From assembly GCA_023846275.1 (NCBI GenBank), contig JAIUJO010000084.1, forward strand, positions 1,163,487-1,227,486: DNA of 64,000 bases, given 5' to 3'. Origin of the DNA: Vanilla planifolia (taxonomy: Eukaryota > Streptophyta > Magnoliopsida > Asparagales > Orchidaceae). Under the pieces are notes generated by a model, which saw nothing but the letters and a program-made list of their open reading frames with translations, was not told where the DNA came from and searched no databases. The translations under genes and the position numbers were made by a program. Every line of letters starts with the position of its first letter. The stretch's first letter is position 1. Below are positions 29,700 through 38,590 of the stretch, piece after piece.

Positions 29700-31420
29700 T
29701 GAATACAACTATAGAGAAAATAGACAATATAGAAGAATTAAACATAATAGATAGTGAACCAAAATTGAATGTGCTTAAAAAATCATGTAATCTCTCAAAA
29801 TATAATGTCATACATCCCAATAATACTGAGTTAATAGATTCATGAAGCTGCACCAAAGGTGTTTGTGATAATGTCAAAGTGATGGTGATGGAAAACACTC
29901 TAAATAGTAAACATCCAGTATGTGGTCTAGTTAAAGTGAGTTTCAGGGATGCTCTTGCGAGACAAAATTAAAGTAATGGCAATAAGTTTTTCATTAGATG
30001 TAGATCTTGCAATTACATTTAGAGATTGGCAAATATTGATGTGAAAATGTTTTTATCAAAAGATACCATCATCATTAAAAATGGTTAAATTCAACCTTTA
30101 AATGGGGCTTCTGATTATTGAGTTTGGTCCACCAATTTCATCTTACAAGTATGGTGTGTTATAGTCATCTATCTTTTTAATGGATTACTAGAGTTCTCTA
30201 GAACAGAAGTGGGCATTATAGTGGATTCTAGGTTTTCAAATTATGAACTGGCTAATGTTGTCTACACATTGATTGAGTTACAAATAGATACACAGAGCAG
30301 TTTTGCAATCCCTAATTGTTATTTTGCCTTACATTTGGTTTGGATAAGTGGACACCTAGATTTTGGCAAAGTACTTCAATAATTTTGTGTGCCTTAGTAT
30401 GGATTCATTTCTAGCACTCCCTCTAATATGCTATGACATAGAGTACATTTTGCACATTGTGAAGGCATGAGTAAACCTAATTAGATTTTTTTTTACACAA
30501 CTAAAATGCATAGTTTGACATTTGTAAGAGTATGTGTTAGAAAGGAACTCTATAAGCCTCTTAGAGTTGTTATGTGGTTGAATGGACCATTCGATTAATC
30601 ATTTTAGTGGTTTGATGACGAGGGACTTCCCTCTAACTACACTTCTAAAAAGTGGGACATGCATCTAGGCTATGCTCATCCAAGAATCTAATCCAAAACA
30701 CTACAAAAGCTAAATGTTCATGTTTTATTGAGATAAGACCAAATTAAGACAATAATATGGAGATAATTGCAATGTAGAGGGAGATATAAGCTGATGATGA
30801 TAAAAGATAAGGTTTGAAATCTTTGATGGTTATGCAACCTAAAAAGAGGAGAATGTTTGTAGCAACATAATAGATAAAGTAAATCAGAAAGGGTTGAGTA
30901 GTAAGGAGTTCAATAAGCATTACAAATTGGAAGATAATCCACAAGACAAACAAAAGGACAAATCTAGATATTAGAATGTTGGGCATACTAAGGGCTCACC
31001 TAATATCAAGTGGGCACTAAAATAAAAAATATTTGGTGAATATAAAAGCAATGCAAACAAAAAGAAGTGTCTATCAAGTAGCTTGGATGTAGTTGAAGGC
31101 CTTTGAGACCATACAAAAATCAAGGTGTAGATTTTTATATTGTAGAGGAAAGTTGGGCATGGTAGGGACGATGGCCTCTTATTTTCTAAAGGGTTTTTAG
31201 AATTGTAAATAACTATTGTGCTGCTAGATGTACAAGGAAATTATATGTAGTATTAGTCAAAGCTTTTTGGTGGTAAATGTAGGGTTTTTTTCACTGGGGT
31301 CAATAGGGGAAGAGAAGGCATTCATAATACTATAATCACTGCTACATAGCTATTGATCCTGTGAAACTCAAATGGCATAAAATTTGGAGACTTTTAGTTA
31401 CCTACTTTGGGATGATCTTG
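29700..31420 (+). pseudogene. LINE ORF1 relic b (DUF4283-like, CCHC knuckle)
   Basis: This is a gag-like nucleic-acid-binding ORF1 of a plant L1-type LINE, broken by many stops and frameshifts. At 30,388-30,414 the frame reads CALVWIHF, matching the DUF4283 core (PVWVRF-x-x-LPL). At 30,500-30,595 one frame reads RVCVRKELYKPLRVVMWLNG, matching the end of that domain (ARVCVEIDLSKPL). The CCHC-type knuckle expected next is at 30,638-30,679 in the same frame, after DEGLPS; the spacing C-x2-C-x4-H-x4-C is kept but only the His (30,662-30,664) remains, and the four positions now read Y, K, H and H. The region aligns along its length with 33,310-35,170. ORF2 endonuclease and RT should follow, but zf-RVT appears only 270 bp downstream. 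Confidence 0.7.
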
Positions 31421-31562
31421 CTAAATTGTGATCAAGTTTGTCTTGTGCATAAAAGGCAATTATATTCTTATTCATGCACTCATTATTGCATTGTTGCTAA
31501 TAGTGTGAAGCTCACTTGGCATAGAAACTAAAAAATTTTAGCAACCTACTTGGAGATCTTTT
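31338..31562 (+). repeat. Short tandem duplication, ~150 bp offset
   Basis: GTGAAACTCAAATGGCATA with AGTTACCTACTTTGGGATGATC near 31,360-31,420 recurs as GTGAAGCTCACTTGGCATA with AGCAACCTACTTGGAGATC near 31,505-31,560. ORF1-c carries only one copy (near 35,145-35,190). Confidence 0.6.
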
Positions 31563-31689
31563 AGGATATGGTTCAAATGTGGATCAAGCATGCATACAAT
31601 TACGAAGTAGTGAGGTGATGCTATTGGAATAAATAATATTCCATAGTAGCATGTGTGAGTGAAAATGTAACAAGAGTGGATGCTTTATA

Positions 31690-32640
31690 GGTTTGGAATA
31701 TGAAGTTGTAGTCTCATGTTATTGAGTTCATGTGGAGATTAATTTTTAATTTGCTACCTACATGCTCCTAGATGTGTATAAGAGGTATTGTGATACGTTC
31801 TTTCTCCATGGGGTTGAATGGTGGAAGAAATTTAGAATTACCTATAAGAATGTCACAAAGTGAAGGAACTCTTTGCAAGCAATTTCATAACCATTAGTAT
31901 CATTGTTTATAATATGCACAACAATTTTTTTTAATTTTTAAGTGAGTAACTCAACTAGTTGGTGCAAATATTAAGGTCACAACTAATCACCTGCAATTAA
32001 ATTTTGCTACATCAATCTTATGTCACTTATGGATAAATCAAATTTGCAAGCACATGTGGGAAAGGTGCTTAGTCTTGCTACTGTGCGGGCAAGGTGCTTG
32101 GTCTTGCTACACTTCAAAGATGTATTTAGTTAGCTATTACTTCATGTTTCTTCTCTCCATTCCCATCTTGTGAGAGTTCTAGTAGCCCTCAAAGACTATT
32201 GATAACCTCTTATTGGACTCCACTAATAAGGAGAGCTAAGCTCAATCACAATGTAGTTGTGCAAGTTAATTATAATGTTGGAATTGCTATAATTATTTAG
32301 GATGACTTCGACAAAACTATAATTTTTTGTGGTAGAATGTTTATTTTGAGTTCAATTTTCTACAAGGAAACAATTGCTATTCTTGAAGCTATGAAGCTCT
32401 TTAGAATTTCATTCTAAAATATTCATGCAATAGAAATCTAATCAGACTCTACCATAACAATTGATAAAATAAGTCAGTAGCTTGCATCCACTACGTGTAA
32501 GAGTTACTACCAAAGTACTATCAAGTTTATGTATGGAATGTAGTCCTTAAGGCTATCACACATAGTGCATCAAGGTAATTACATAGTCCACTAAGTTGTG
32601 ATCGCACACTTCTAATTTATTTTGTAAGCAATTGTAACCC
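31690..32640 (+). pseudogene. LINE ORF2 3' end relic: zf-RVT plus RNase H
   Basis: In the frame starting at 31,691 the text VWNMKL*SHVIEFMWRL, then LLPT and RGIV, fits the zf-RVT linker of plant LINE ORF2 (W-x-L-x-x-PKV-x-x-F-x-WR, LPT, RG-V). From 32,214 to about 32,640 a single frame reads WTPLIRRAKLNHNVVVQ, then GIAIII*DDFDKTIIFCG. This matches the start of the LINE RNase H domain (W-x-PP, KLN-x-DGA, AG-x-G-x-VIRDD-x-G). The first catalytic Asp is Asn (32,250-32,252), the Glu is present (32,367-32,369), the second Asp is present in SDS (32,445-32,447), and the last (GN-x-x-AD) is His (32,589-32,591). In-frame stops lie at 32,592-32,594 and several earlier places. Endonuclease and RT are missing between ORF1-b and this piece. 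Confidence 0.8.
32058..32110 (+). repeat. 29-bp tandem duplication
   Basis: GGGAAAGGTGCTTAGTCTTG (from 32,058) recurs as GGGCAAGGTGCTTGGTCTTG (from 32,087), a unit of 29 bp with two differences in the first 20 bases. It lies between the zf-RVT and RNase H relics and is much better matched than other duplications in the island, so it is recent. Confidence 0.85.
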
Positions 32641-33309
32641 TTCTTGAAGTGCTACAACATTGTCATTTTTCTAATTTTATATATGAACCTCCATATAGAG
32701 AGTATGTTGTGGGCTTCAACCATTTTGTTATCAAGGATCCCAATACTTTTGAGTCGTTGTAGAGGTTGGTAGTGTATGGACATTGGTGGAGTATGGATGG
32801 TCAGAATATGATGTCCATCTAAGTGGATTGTTCTGTTGGATATGAATGGTGGGTGGAAAAAAGTGGTGGAGGTATGTCCCAGAACTAAGAGGCAGGTTAA
32901 AAGCATGACTAAATTCTAATTTTGATTAGTGTTGTGCTTTCATTGGAGGGAATATGTGGGCTTCTCGATGCTTTGTTCTATTTCTGGAAAACTCAAATGA
33001 ATTTGGAATCTTAATCTCTCTAATTACTTTGTGATGGTTAGTGATTTGTGGTAGGCATGAAATCTAAAGAGAGTACAAAAAAAAATAAAGGGTAGATCAG
33101 TGAAACTATCCCCAAAACTAACAAAGAATTAAGATGTGCAGAGAAACACAATACTTTAACTATTTAGGATCATTGGCATTGTTCATACTTTCTGAGTTAT
33201 GGAATGGAGCAGCGAAGTACACGAAAGTCGAGGGAATAATCTTATGAGATCGATGTAAACATTACAGTTAGACGTGGCATACTATGATGATAATTCATCT
33301 AAAGATGAA
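32641..33309. other. Probable LINE 3' tail region, no domain seen
   Basis: This interval lies between the end of RNase H and the start of ORF1-c. By position it should hold the end of ORF2 and the 3' untranslated region of the first LINE. An A-rich run (GTACAAAAAAAAATAAAGG, near 33,075) could be the remnant of its poly(A) tail. That is inference from position and composition only. Confidence 0.35.
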
Positions 33310-35170
33310 TCTTAAAGGGTGTTGCATTAGCTGTAAAATTGATCATTGCAATAAGGACATGGTTGGAGGTGAAAGAGTCGAACCTAATAGATGGTCAATT
33401 TAACGTGAACAAGTTTTCAAAATTATGTATTACCTCAAATGAGATTGTTGCACATCTTATTGGTGCTAAAGTAGTTGATTTACAAAGGTGCATGCAAACT
33501 ATTTATGAGAATGCAAAAATTGAAAGAAAATTCTCTAATGGAAGTCATCTAGGAAATAGCTCAATTATGGTGAGCATTAGAGAGGTTCTTATTAGAGGGA
33601 GAATGAACATTGGCAATATCATTTTCATAAGAGGCCCCTTTGGCAATTGCTTGGAGAGACCAAAAAATTTACATGTGAAAATGTTGGCATTAAGCAATAC
33701 CTCTTTCATAATGAATGATCAAATACACCTTCGAAAAGGGATTTGAGATTAATGAGTTCACTATCACCACTACAATAATATTGGTTGAGTGTATGGTGGT
33801 TATTTGTCCATTCAATGGATTGTCAGAATACTCCAACATAGATTGCACCATATCAATGCATTCTAGGTTGCAGATTTTTTGACAAAGTGATTTTGTTTAC
33901 ACATTTAGCTAGCTATAGATAAATAATCTATGTCATGGGAGGATAGTAGTATGTTCCATGTCTTGCATTAGGATTACATATGGAAACCTAGTTTTAAGCC
34001 TATTACTTTAGTGATTATGTGCCCCTAATTTGGGTTCATTTTTTATGCTTCCTCTTATGTATTGGGACATGAAGAAATTTGTGCATTATCAAAGCCATGG
34101 ATGATCTTATTTTGATTCATGGCTAGATAACACATGCAAAGGTCATCTTTTGATAGTGCATGTGAAATAATTGACCTTTCAAAGAAACTTAGAGTCGATA
34201 AGTGGCTTAATGGTCCATTTGGCTAGTCTTTTTAGAGGTTTACGTATGATGGATTACCCTTTATCTACCTCACCTATGTCAATGTGGTACATGCTTATGA
34301 GTTATGGAGTGTCAGTTCACAAGGTTAGTGTAGTTCATGGATCTTATCCTTTAGAGGTATGACGCGATCGACATAAAAAAGTCAGGGAGGTTTCGACATA
34401 GGTGTATGTCGATGCCAAAGTTAGAAGCAATAAGGTTTAAGATCATGGATGGTTGTACAACCTAGGAAGATGGTAATGTTTGCAATAGCACAATAGAGGA
34501 AGACAATAAATGGTAAATATAGTAGGAAGGAGGGTAGTAAGCACTACAAGCTTGATGATACAACACAAGTTATGCATAGGGGTAGATCTTGAACCAAGAA
34601 TGATGATCGTAGGGGACGTTCAACTAAGATTTATGGGTACCAAAAAAAAGAGCATAAGCAGAAAATGAAGTTATTACATATAAAAAGCATTATGCTTTAA
34701 GTAGCAACGAAGATTATGATAGCCCGGATTCTTCATAGGTTGTGTTTTAGATTTTGAAAACCATGTAGAAGACTTATGCAATATTTGTCCACCAACAATA
34801 GTGGTTGGGCTTGGAGCCTAGGAATGTGGCAAAGGAACAATGGTATGAATTTAGGGCTGATCATGAAAATAAAAATGAATAAAGGGAGTTGGGTCTCCTA
34901 GGAAAGTTTAAGAATTAAAATACAAATAATGGTGGTATTGAAGAGGAACGTTGGAATAGGTAGAGGATGGAGTGGTGGCCTCTTTTATATTGCAACTTGT
35001 AAAGAACTGTAGATGATTTGAAGTAACTAGGTTCACTTGGAAATTATATTTTGTATTGCTCATGGCTTTACCTTTTCAAGAATTTAGGGTATTTTGGTAG
35101 GGTTGGAGATGGTATTCATACGGCTACGTCGCTATTGATCACATGAATTTCACTTGGCATGGAATATGGT
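33310..35170 (+). pseudogene. LINE ORF1 relic c (DUF4283-like, CCHC knuckle)
   Basis: This is the clearest ORF1 relic. Its first part contains the longest open frame of the window (33,339-33,746, 135 codons), which precedes the recognisable domain and has no named motif of its own. From 33,866 the text GCRFFDKVILFTHLASYR, then IIYVMGG and LALGLHME, fits the DUF4283 pattern (G-x-GFF-x-x-F, D-x-x-V-x-x-GPW, L-x-L-x-x-W). CPLIWVHFLCFLL at 34,019-34,057 fits PVWVRF-x-x-LPL. ACEIIDLSKKLRVDKWLNG (34,158-34,214) fits the domain end. TYDGLPF then leads into a C-x2-C-x4-H-x4-C knuckle at 34,266-34,307, where the Cys codons now read Tyr, Tyr and Trp and the His remains. Stops at 34,224-34,226 and 34,233-34,235 fall at the same positions as in ORF1-b. 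A basic, low-complexity tail follows. No ORF2 follows; the next unit is repeat L copy 2. Confidence 0.75.
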
Positions 35171-35794
35171 TGTGTTCTATTACCTGTGTGGCACTAACCA
35201 GATGTATAAGGTTCATTCTTAGCTCGAGCTTACCAACAACTCTTGGGTGATGAGAAGTAATGTTACTTTTGTCCTTGATTTGGTAATTAATAGGTTTGTA
35301 AGCCTTTCTAGTTTTTATAATTTAAGAATGATTCAAAATGGCAATAGAGAAGATGTTTAATTCTTAAAGATATATTCTATATAAGGAAATGATTTTGAAT
35401 TAATAAAATTTTGTTACATTAGTAGTGTGGAATATGTAATAGATTAGAGTGAAGAAATTCTATAGCTGCTAATTGTACTTGGCAAGTGAAAAAAATGTCT
35501 TCATAGTTGCATTGTTGGAAACTTAGGTGTAGGATTTTAATAGGCATGAAGTAGGTTGACTTTTGTGCAAGAATTTGAACAACTTTGTTCAATGATCGAT
35601 GGAGTTCTCAAGGTGTACTTTGAGTTTATGGAGGCATTAAATGGTGCTTCAAATTATGAATTCATCCTCACAAGTGATTATTATCTACGTGAGATCAGGC
35701 TATAATAGTACTTGAAGCTAATGTGTAGTGTATGCATCAAAAGATTATATTAAATAAATGGTTTCAAAAGATAAATGGTTAATGAGATTCCACA
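35171..35794. other. Unassigned stretch between ORF1-c and repeat L copy 2
   Basis: No protein domain was recognised. It contains GAATTAATAAAATTTTG near 35,397, which includes an AATAAA word, but in this composition that is weak evidence for a polyadenylation site. Confidence 0.3.
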
Positions 35795-36810
35795 ATTCAC
35801 AACTTGTATGACATTTCATTTTCTTCGTAAATACAAGAGCCAAGATATCTATTGTTGAGAGTCATTCAATGTTTGGTTACCAAGCTCTACAGAACTTATA
35901 GTTGCACAACAAGTCTAGATGCTCAACAAGCTCATTGCGAGCTTAACATTTGCTCTCACTTAACACATGTCCATGCCTACAGGCTGTTGTTTACCACTCA
36001 TAAGATCAACCTCCATATGGAAGCAAGAGCCACACAATAGAGGAATGTAACATTGAATAGCCATCACATCCAAAATGGGAGCTCTAATGACTAGATCATT
36101 CATAGCACTCGATGATGTTGCTTCTACAGGTTCACTTATGAAAACCACGTTATAGCTTTTTATTCTTCTTTTAAATGATAAGGTTCAATAGAATTCTTAC
36201 TATGTAACGTATGGAAAATAACCCATATCACATCAATCTACACACCTTATTAGACCATTCAATTGGTAGAAGCAATGTGTAGTGCATCAAAAGATTAGGT
36301 ACATAGATAATGCATGCTCATGACTCATGCTTACTAGGAATTCCTCAATTAAGACCAACAATCTCTATAGTCTATCTACATGAGAACAAAATTTTCATAA
36401 GATTACCAAGGCTTTTATACCTAGGGAATGTTGTTGTTTAATACATGTGTACTAGAACATGCAAGGGCATCACAGACATACTATTGCCTCAAACCTCCAC
36501 TGCCTTATCGACCATAGTCCCAGAAAGAAGTTGGCCACAAGGCGTGCAGCCCGCATAGCTTGTTATCTAGTTGAAGTCTTGCATGATAACAAAATTAACT
36601 AGACAAATCACTCCACCAATGTAGAACAACCATGAACCCTCATCAACAAAATCTATAAAGTGCTCTCAATCTATAAATCCTTGCTATGTTTAGACCTGGT
36701 AAGCTTGAATGTGTTCAGTCATGCTAAGCTACGTGCTCCACTCCCAGTGGTGCCCTTCCATCAATTTATTTGGGTTTCAACCTTTTGACTGTAGTCCCTT
36801 AAAAATGCAA
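35795..36810. repeat. Direct repeat L, copy 2
   Basis: It aligns in the same orientation with 28,385-29,350, about 7.4 kb away. The match covers ATTCACAAC, ACAAGAGCC-AAGATATC, CACATGTCCATGCC, TGTTGTTTA, AACCTCCATAT, AAATGATAAGGTTCAATAG, AGACCATTCAATTGG, CTTACTAGGAATTC, AGATTACCAAGGC and TTTAGACCTGGTAAGC. Identity is low and indels are many, so the duplication is old. Minus-strand open frames here (for example 35,960-36,148) do not resemble any domain I know. It could be one LTR of a decayed element or part of an unrecognised transposon. Confidence 0.65.
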
Positions 36811-37090
36811 ACATGGCATGTAGGTAGCATAAAATTTAGCATGTTGAAGTCTTATATGTTAATAAAATAAACAAGAAAAATCTCATCATCAACAAAGAAT
36901 TGCTATGCATTGCCCCTCATGAAATTAATAATGAGATCTCTATCAATCAATTCTTGCTCTTTCTAGACCTAGTAAACTTCTTTGTGTCGAGTCAAATTGA
37001 GTTGTAGTCTTCACTCCCACAGTATCCTTTCATCAATTTATTTAAGTTTAAAAATTGTGACCATGCATCTCGTAAAACCCAAACACCAAG
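36545..37090 (+). repeat. Tandem duplication at the right end of repeat L (third partial copy)
   Basis: The last ~270 bp of L copy 2 (from about 36,545) recurs immediately after it. GTTGAAGTCTTGCATGATAA pairs with GTTGAAGTCTTATATGTTAA, TTTAGACCTGGTAAGCTT with TCTAGACCTAGTAAACTT, and CCATCAATTTATTTGGGTTT with TCATCAATTTATTTAAGTTT. Left copy L1 has only one such unit, so the tandem step is specific to the right copy. Confidence 0.75.
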
Positions 37091-37545
37091 AATATTCCTT
37101 ATATAGTGAAGGCTACTAGGAAGCTTATACAAATAAATAAATGGATGACTAATATGTGGAGGTCATCCTTTGTTAGAGATTGTTTAAGAATTGATGAATA
37201 TGTAATGATATGCATGATGGTTATTGGAATTTGTTAACTCTTCCTAGAATGTATGAAGCTCTTGGACTTTATAGTTTTTCAACATGGTAGGTGACATCGA
37301 TTGCAAAGAATTTTGGGTTAGCTTTGGCTCAGTGTGCCAAGCTATTGGTTGAGGCATTCAGATTCAAGTATTATATGCTAGACATTAATTTCTATATGTT
37401 GTTTGGTGCTTCTACATACTTGCATGTTACTCAATATTAAGGTAGCTTAGACAGAAGAATGATTTAGTAGAATTACTGAGGATAAGAAAGTCACATTCTT
37501 GTTAGATAATTTGCATAGATTCTTCCTATAACATTGTGGCCTACT
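37091..37545. other. Unassigned right edge of the transposon island
   Basis: The text is of island type and has no recognised domain. The inverted satellite begins near 37,545 with CATTTCAGCTATAACATATATTTACTTAA.. in short form. No matching sequence is seen at the left edge (24,926), so a target-site duplication is not evident. Confidence 0.35.
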
Positions 37546-38125
37546 TACATTTCAGCTATAACATATATTTACTTAATAATGAAAAAATAATTTTTTTAAT
37601 TTATGTTTATTAACTCTGGTAATTCATATAAATTTAAATGAAATGTCATGGATAATTTGAAAAATAAATATGGAATGTGACAAATTTTATTAAATAATGG
37701 ATTTGAGAATGAAGTTAGTATTCTTTTGGAGACATTTTGATTCGTACGTGATTTGACATTCATGGATGTTGCACAAAATCTCCATCTTAGAATGTAATGT
37801 GATCATACAATTTTTTTATAAACTTTTCAAACTTATTGCTGTGATTTGATAATGTTAGTTAGAAATTCTAATTTTTCTCTTTTGTGAGCATTATAATGCT
37901 TTTAGTTTGGTGCATTACTTTATTTAAATGCATGTGATGCTGATCAAGATGAAAAAAGTCATTGGACAAATCTCAGTGAGTTCCATCAAGAAGAACTTTT
38001 ACTTTTATATTTTTAAATATTTTATTTTTTGAGAATTTTGATATGTCTTATGAGACATTTCTATTTTCACTTCTCTTCATAATCAAGAATGTTACACTCA
38101 ATCTTCTTGATATCTTGGAATACAA
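37546..38125 (-). repeat. Satellite, inverted orientation, ~1.4 monomers next to the island
   Basis: The reverse complement of the monomer is readable: TATATTTACTTAAT near 37,562, GAGACATTTTGATTCGTACG near 37,730, CATTGGACAAATCTCAGTGA near 37,962, TATGTCTTATGAGACATTT near 38,042 and GTTACACTCAAT at 38,091. It ends where the strand flips back at about 38,125. Confidence 0.85.
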
Positions 38126-38175
38126 ACATTTCTTTCTATGATACTGAGTACATTGAGTGCAACAATCTTAACCAT
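38079..38175. repeat. Head-to-head monomer junction (imperfect palindrome)
   Basis: GTTACACTCAAT at 38,091-38,102 faces ATTGAGTGCAAC at 38,152-38,163 (11 of 12 pairing), and similarity continues outward for roughly 10 more bases on each side. The dyad centre is near 38,127. This is the point where the inverted and forward arrays meet, in the ATTCCAAGATACTAAGG phase. Confidence 0.75.
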
Positions 38176-38567
38176 CAAAGTAGACATGAATCAAAATGAC
38201 TAGCAAAGCAAGCTTAAATCCAAGAAAAAAAATATTTTAAAATATATTATCAATATTTAGGTTAACATTCTCATAAAGATGAGTCCAACGACTTTTATCC
38301 CCTCTTACTAGAAAATTATTTTTAATTATTACAAATATGAAAGTGAATAAGCATAAGTAAGAAAAACTTATTATTTTAATATTAAACATTTTAGAGTAAA
38401 TCTAAAATGAGATAAAATAAAGTAATAAAATATAAACAAACTTAGGTGATGTAATGGTAACACTAGCGTGGGCTTTGAATTACATAAAAATGTAATCAAA
38501 TAAAAGCAAAAAAATTGATGTAATGTGATAAATTATATGAGAATCTTATATTCCAAGGTACAAACGA

Positions 38568-38590
38568 GATCGAGTAAAGCACATTCGATC
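38568..38590 (+). repeat. Satellite inverted repeat 1, CpG retained in both arms
   Basis: GATCGA and TCGATC face each other across GTAAAGCACAT. This copy keeps the consensus CpG in both arms. Confidence 0.65.

Larger units (their letters stand above)
24926..37545 (+). mobile_element. Island of decayed, nested retroelements within the satellite
   Basis: The satellite stops near 24,925 (last recognisable text GTGAATTACTAGAAAAGC) and resumes near 37,545, in the opposite orientation. Base composition changes sharply: the line starting at 26,641 has 26 G or C out of 60. Three LINE fragments on the + strand can be recognised from translated domains, together with two families of internal direct repeats (ORF1 copies about 3.6 kb apart, L copies about 7.4 kb apart). 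Every domain carries stops and frameshifts. No target-site duplication can be seen, because the array is inverted on one side of the island. Confidence 0.8.

Noticed and set aside
33339..33746. 135-codon open frame as an intact gene
   Set aside because: It aligns with the upstream part of a broken LINE ORF1 copy and ends before the DUF4283-like text, so it is an unbroken piece of a pseudogene.
34171..34362. 63-codon + strand open frame
   Set aside because: It overlaps the DUF4283 end and CCHC knuckle of ORF1-c in the wrong frame; the domain text is in the other frame and contains stops.
24926..37545. Host plant gene with introns in the GC-richer island
   Set aside because: The only recognisable domains are LINE RT, zf-RVT, RNase H and ORF1 relics; stops and frameshifts are dense, and splice-defined open exons are not apparent.
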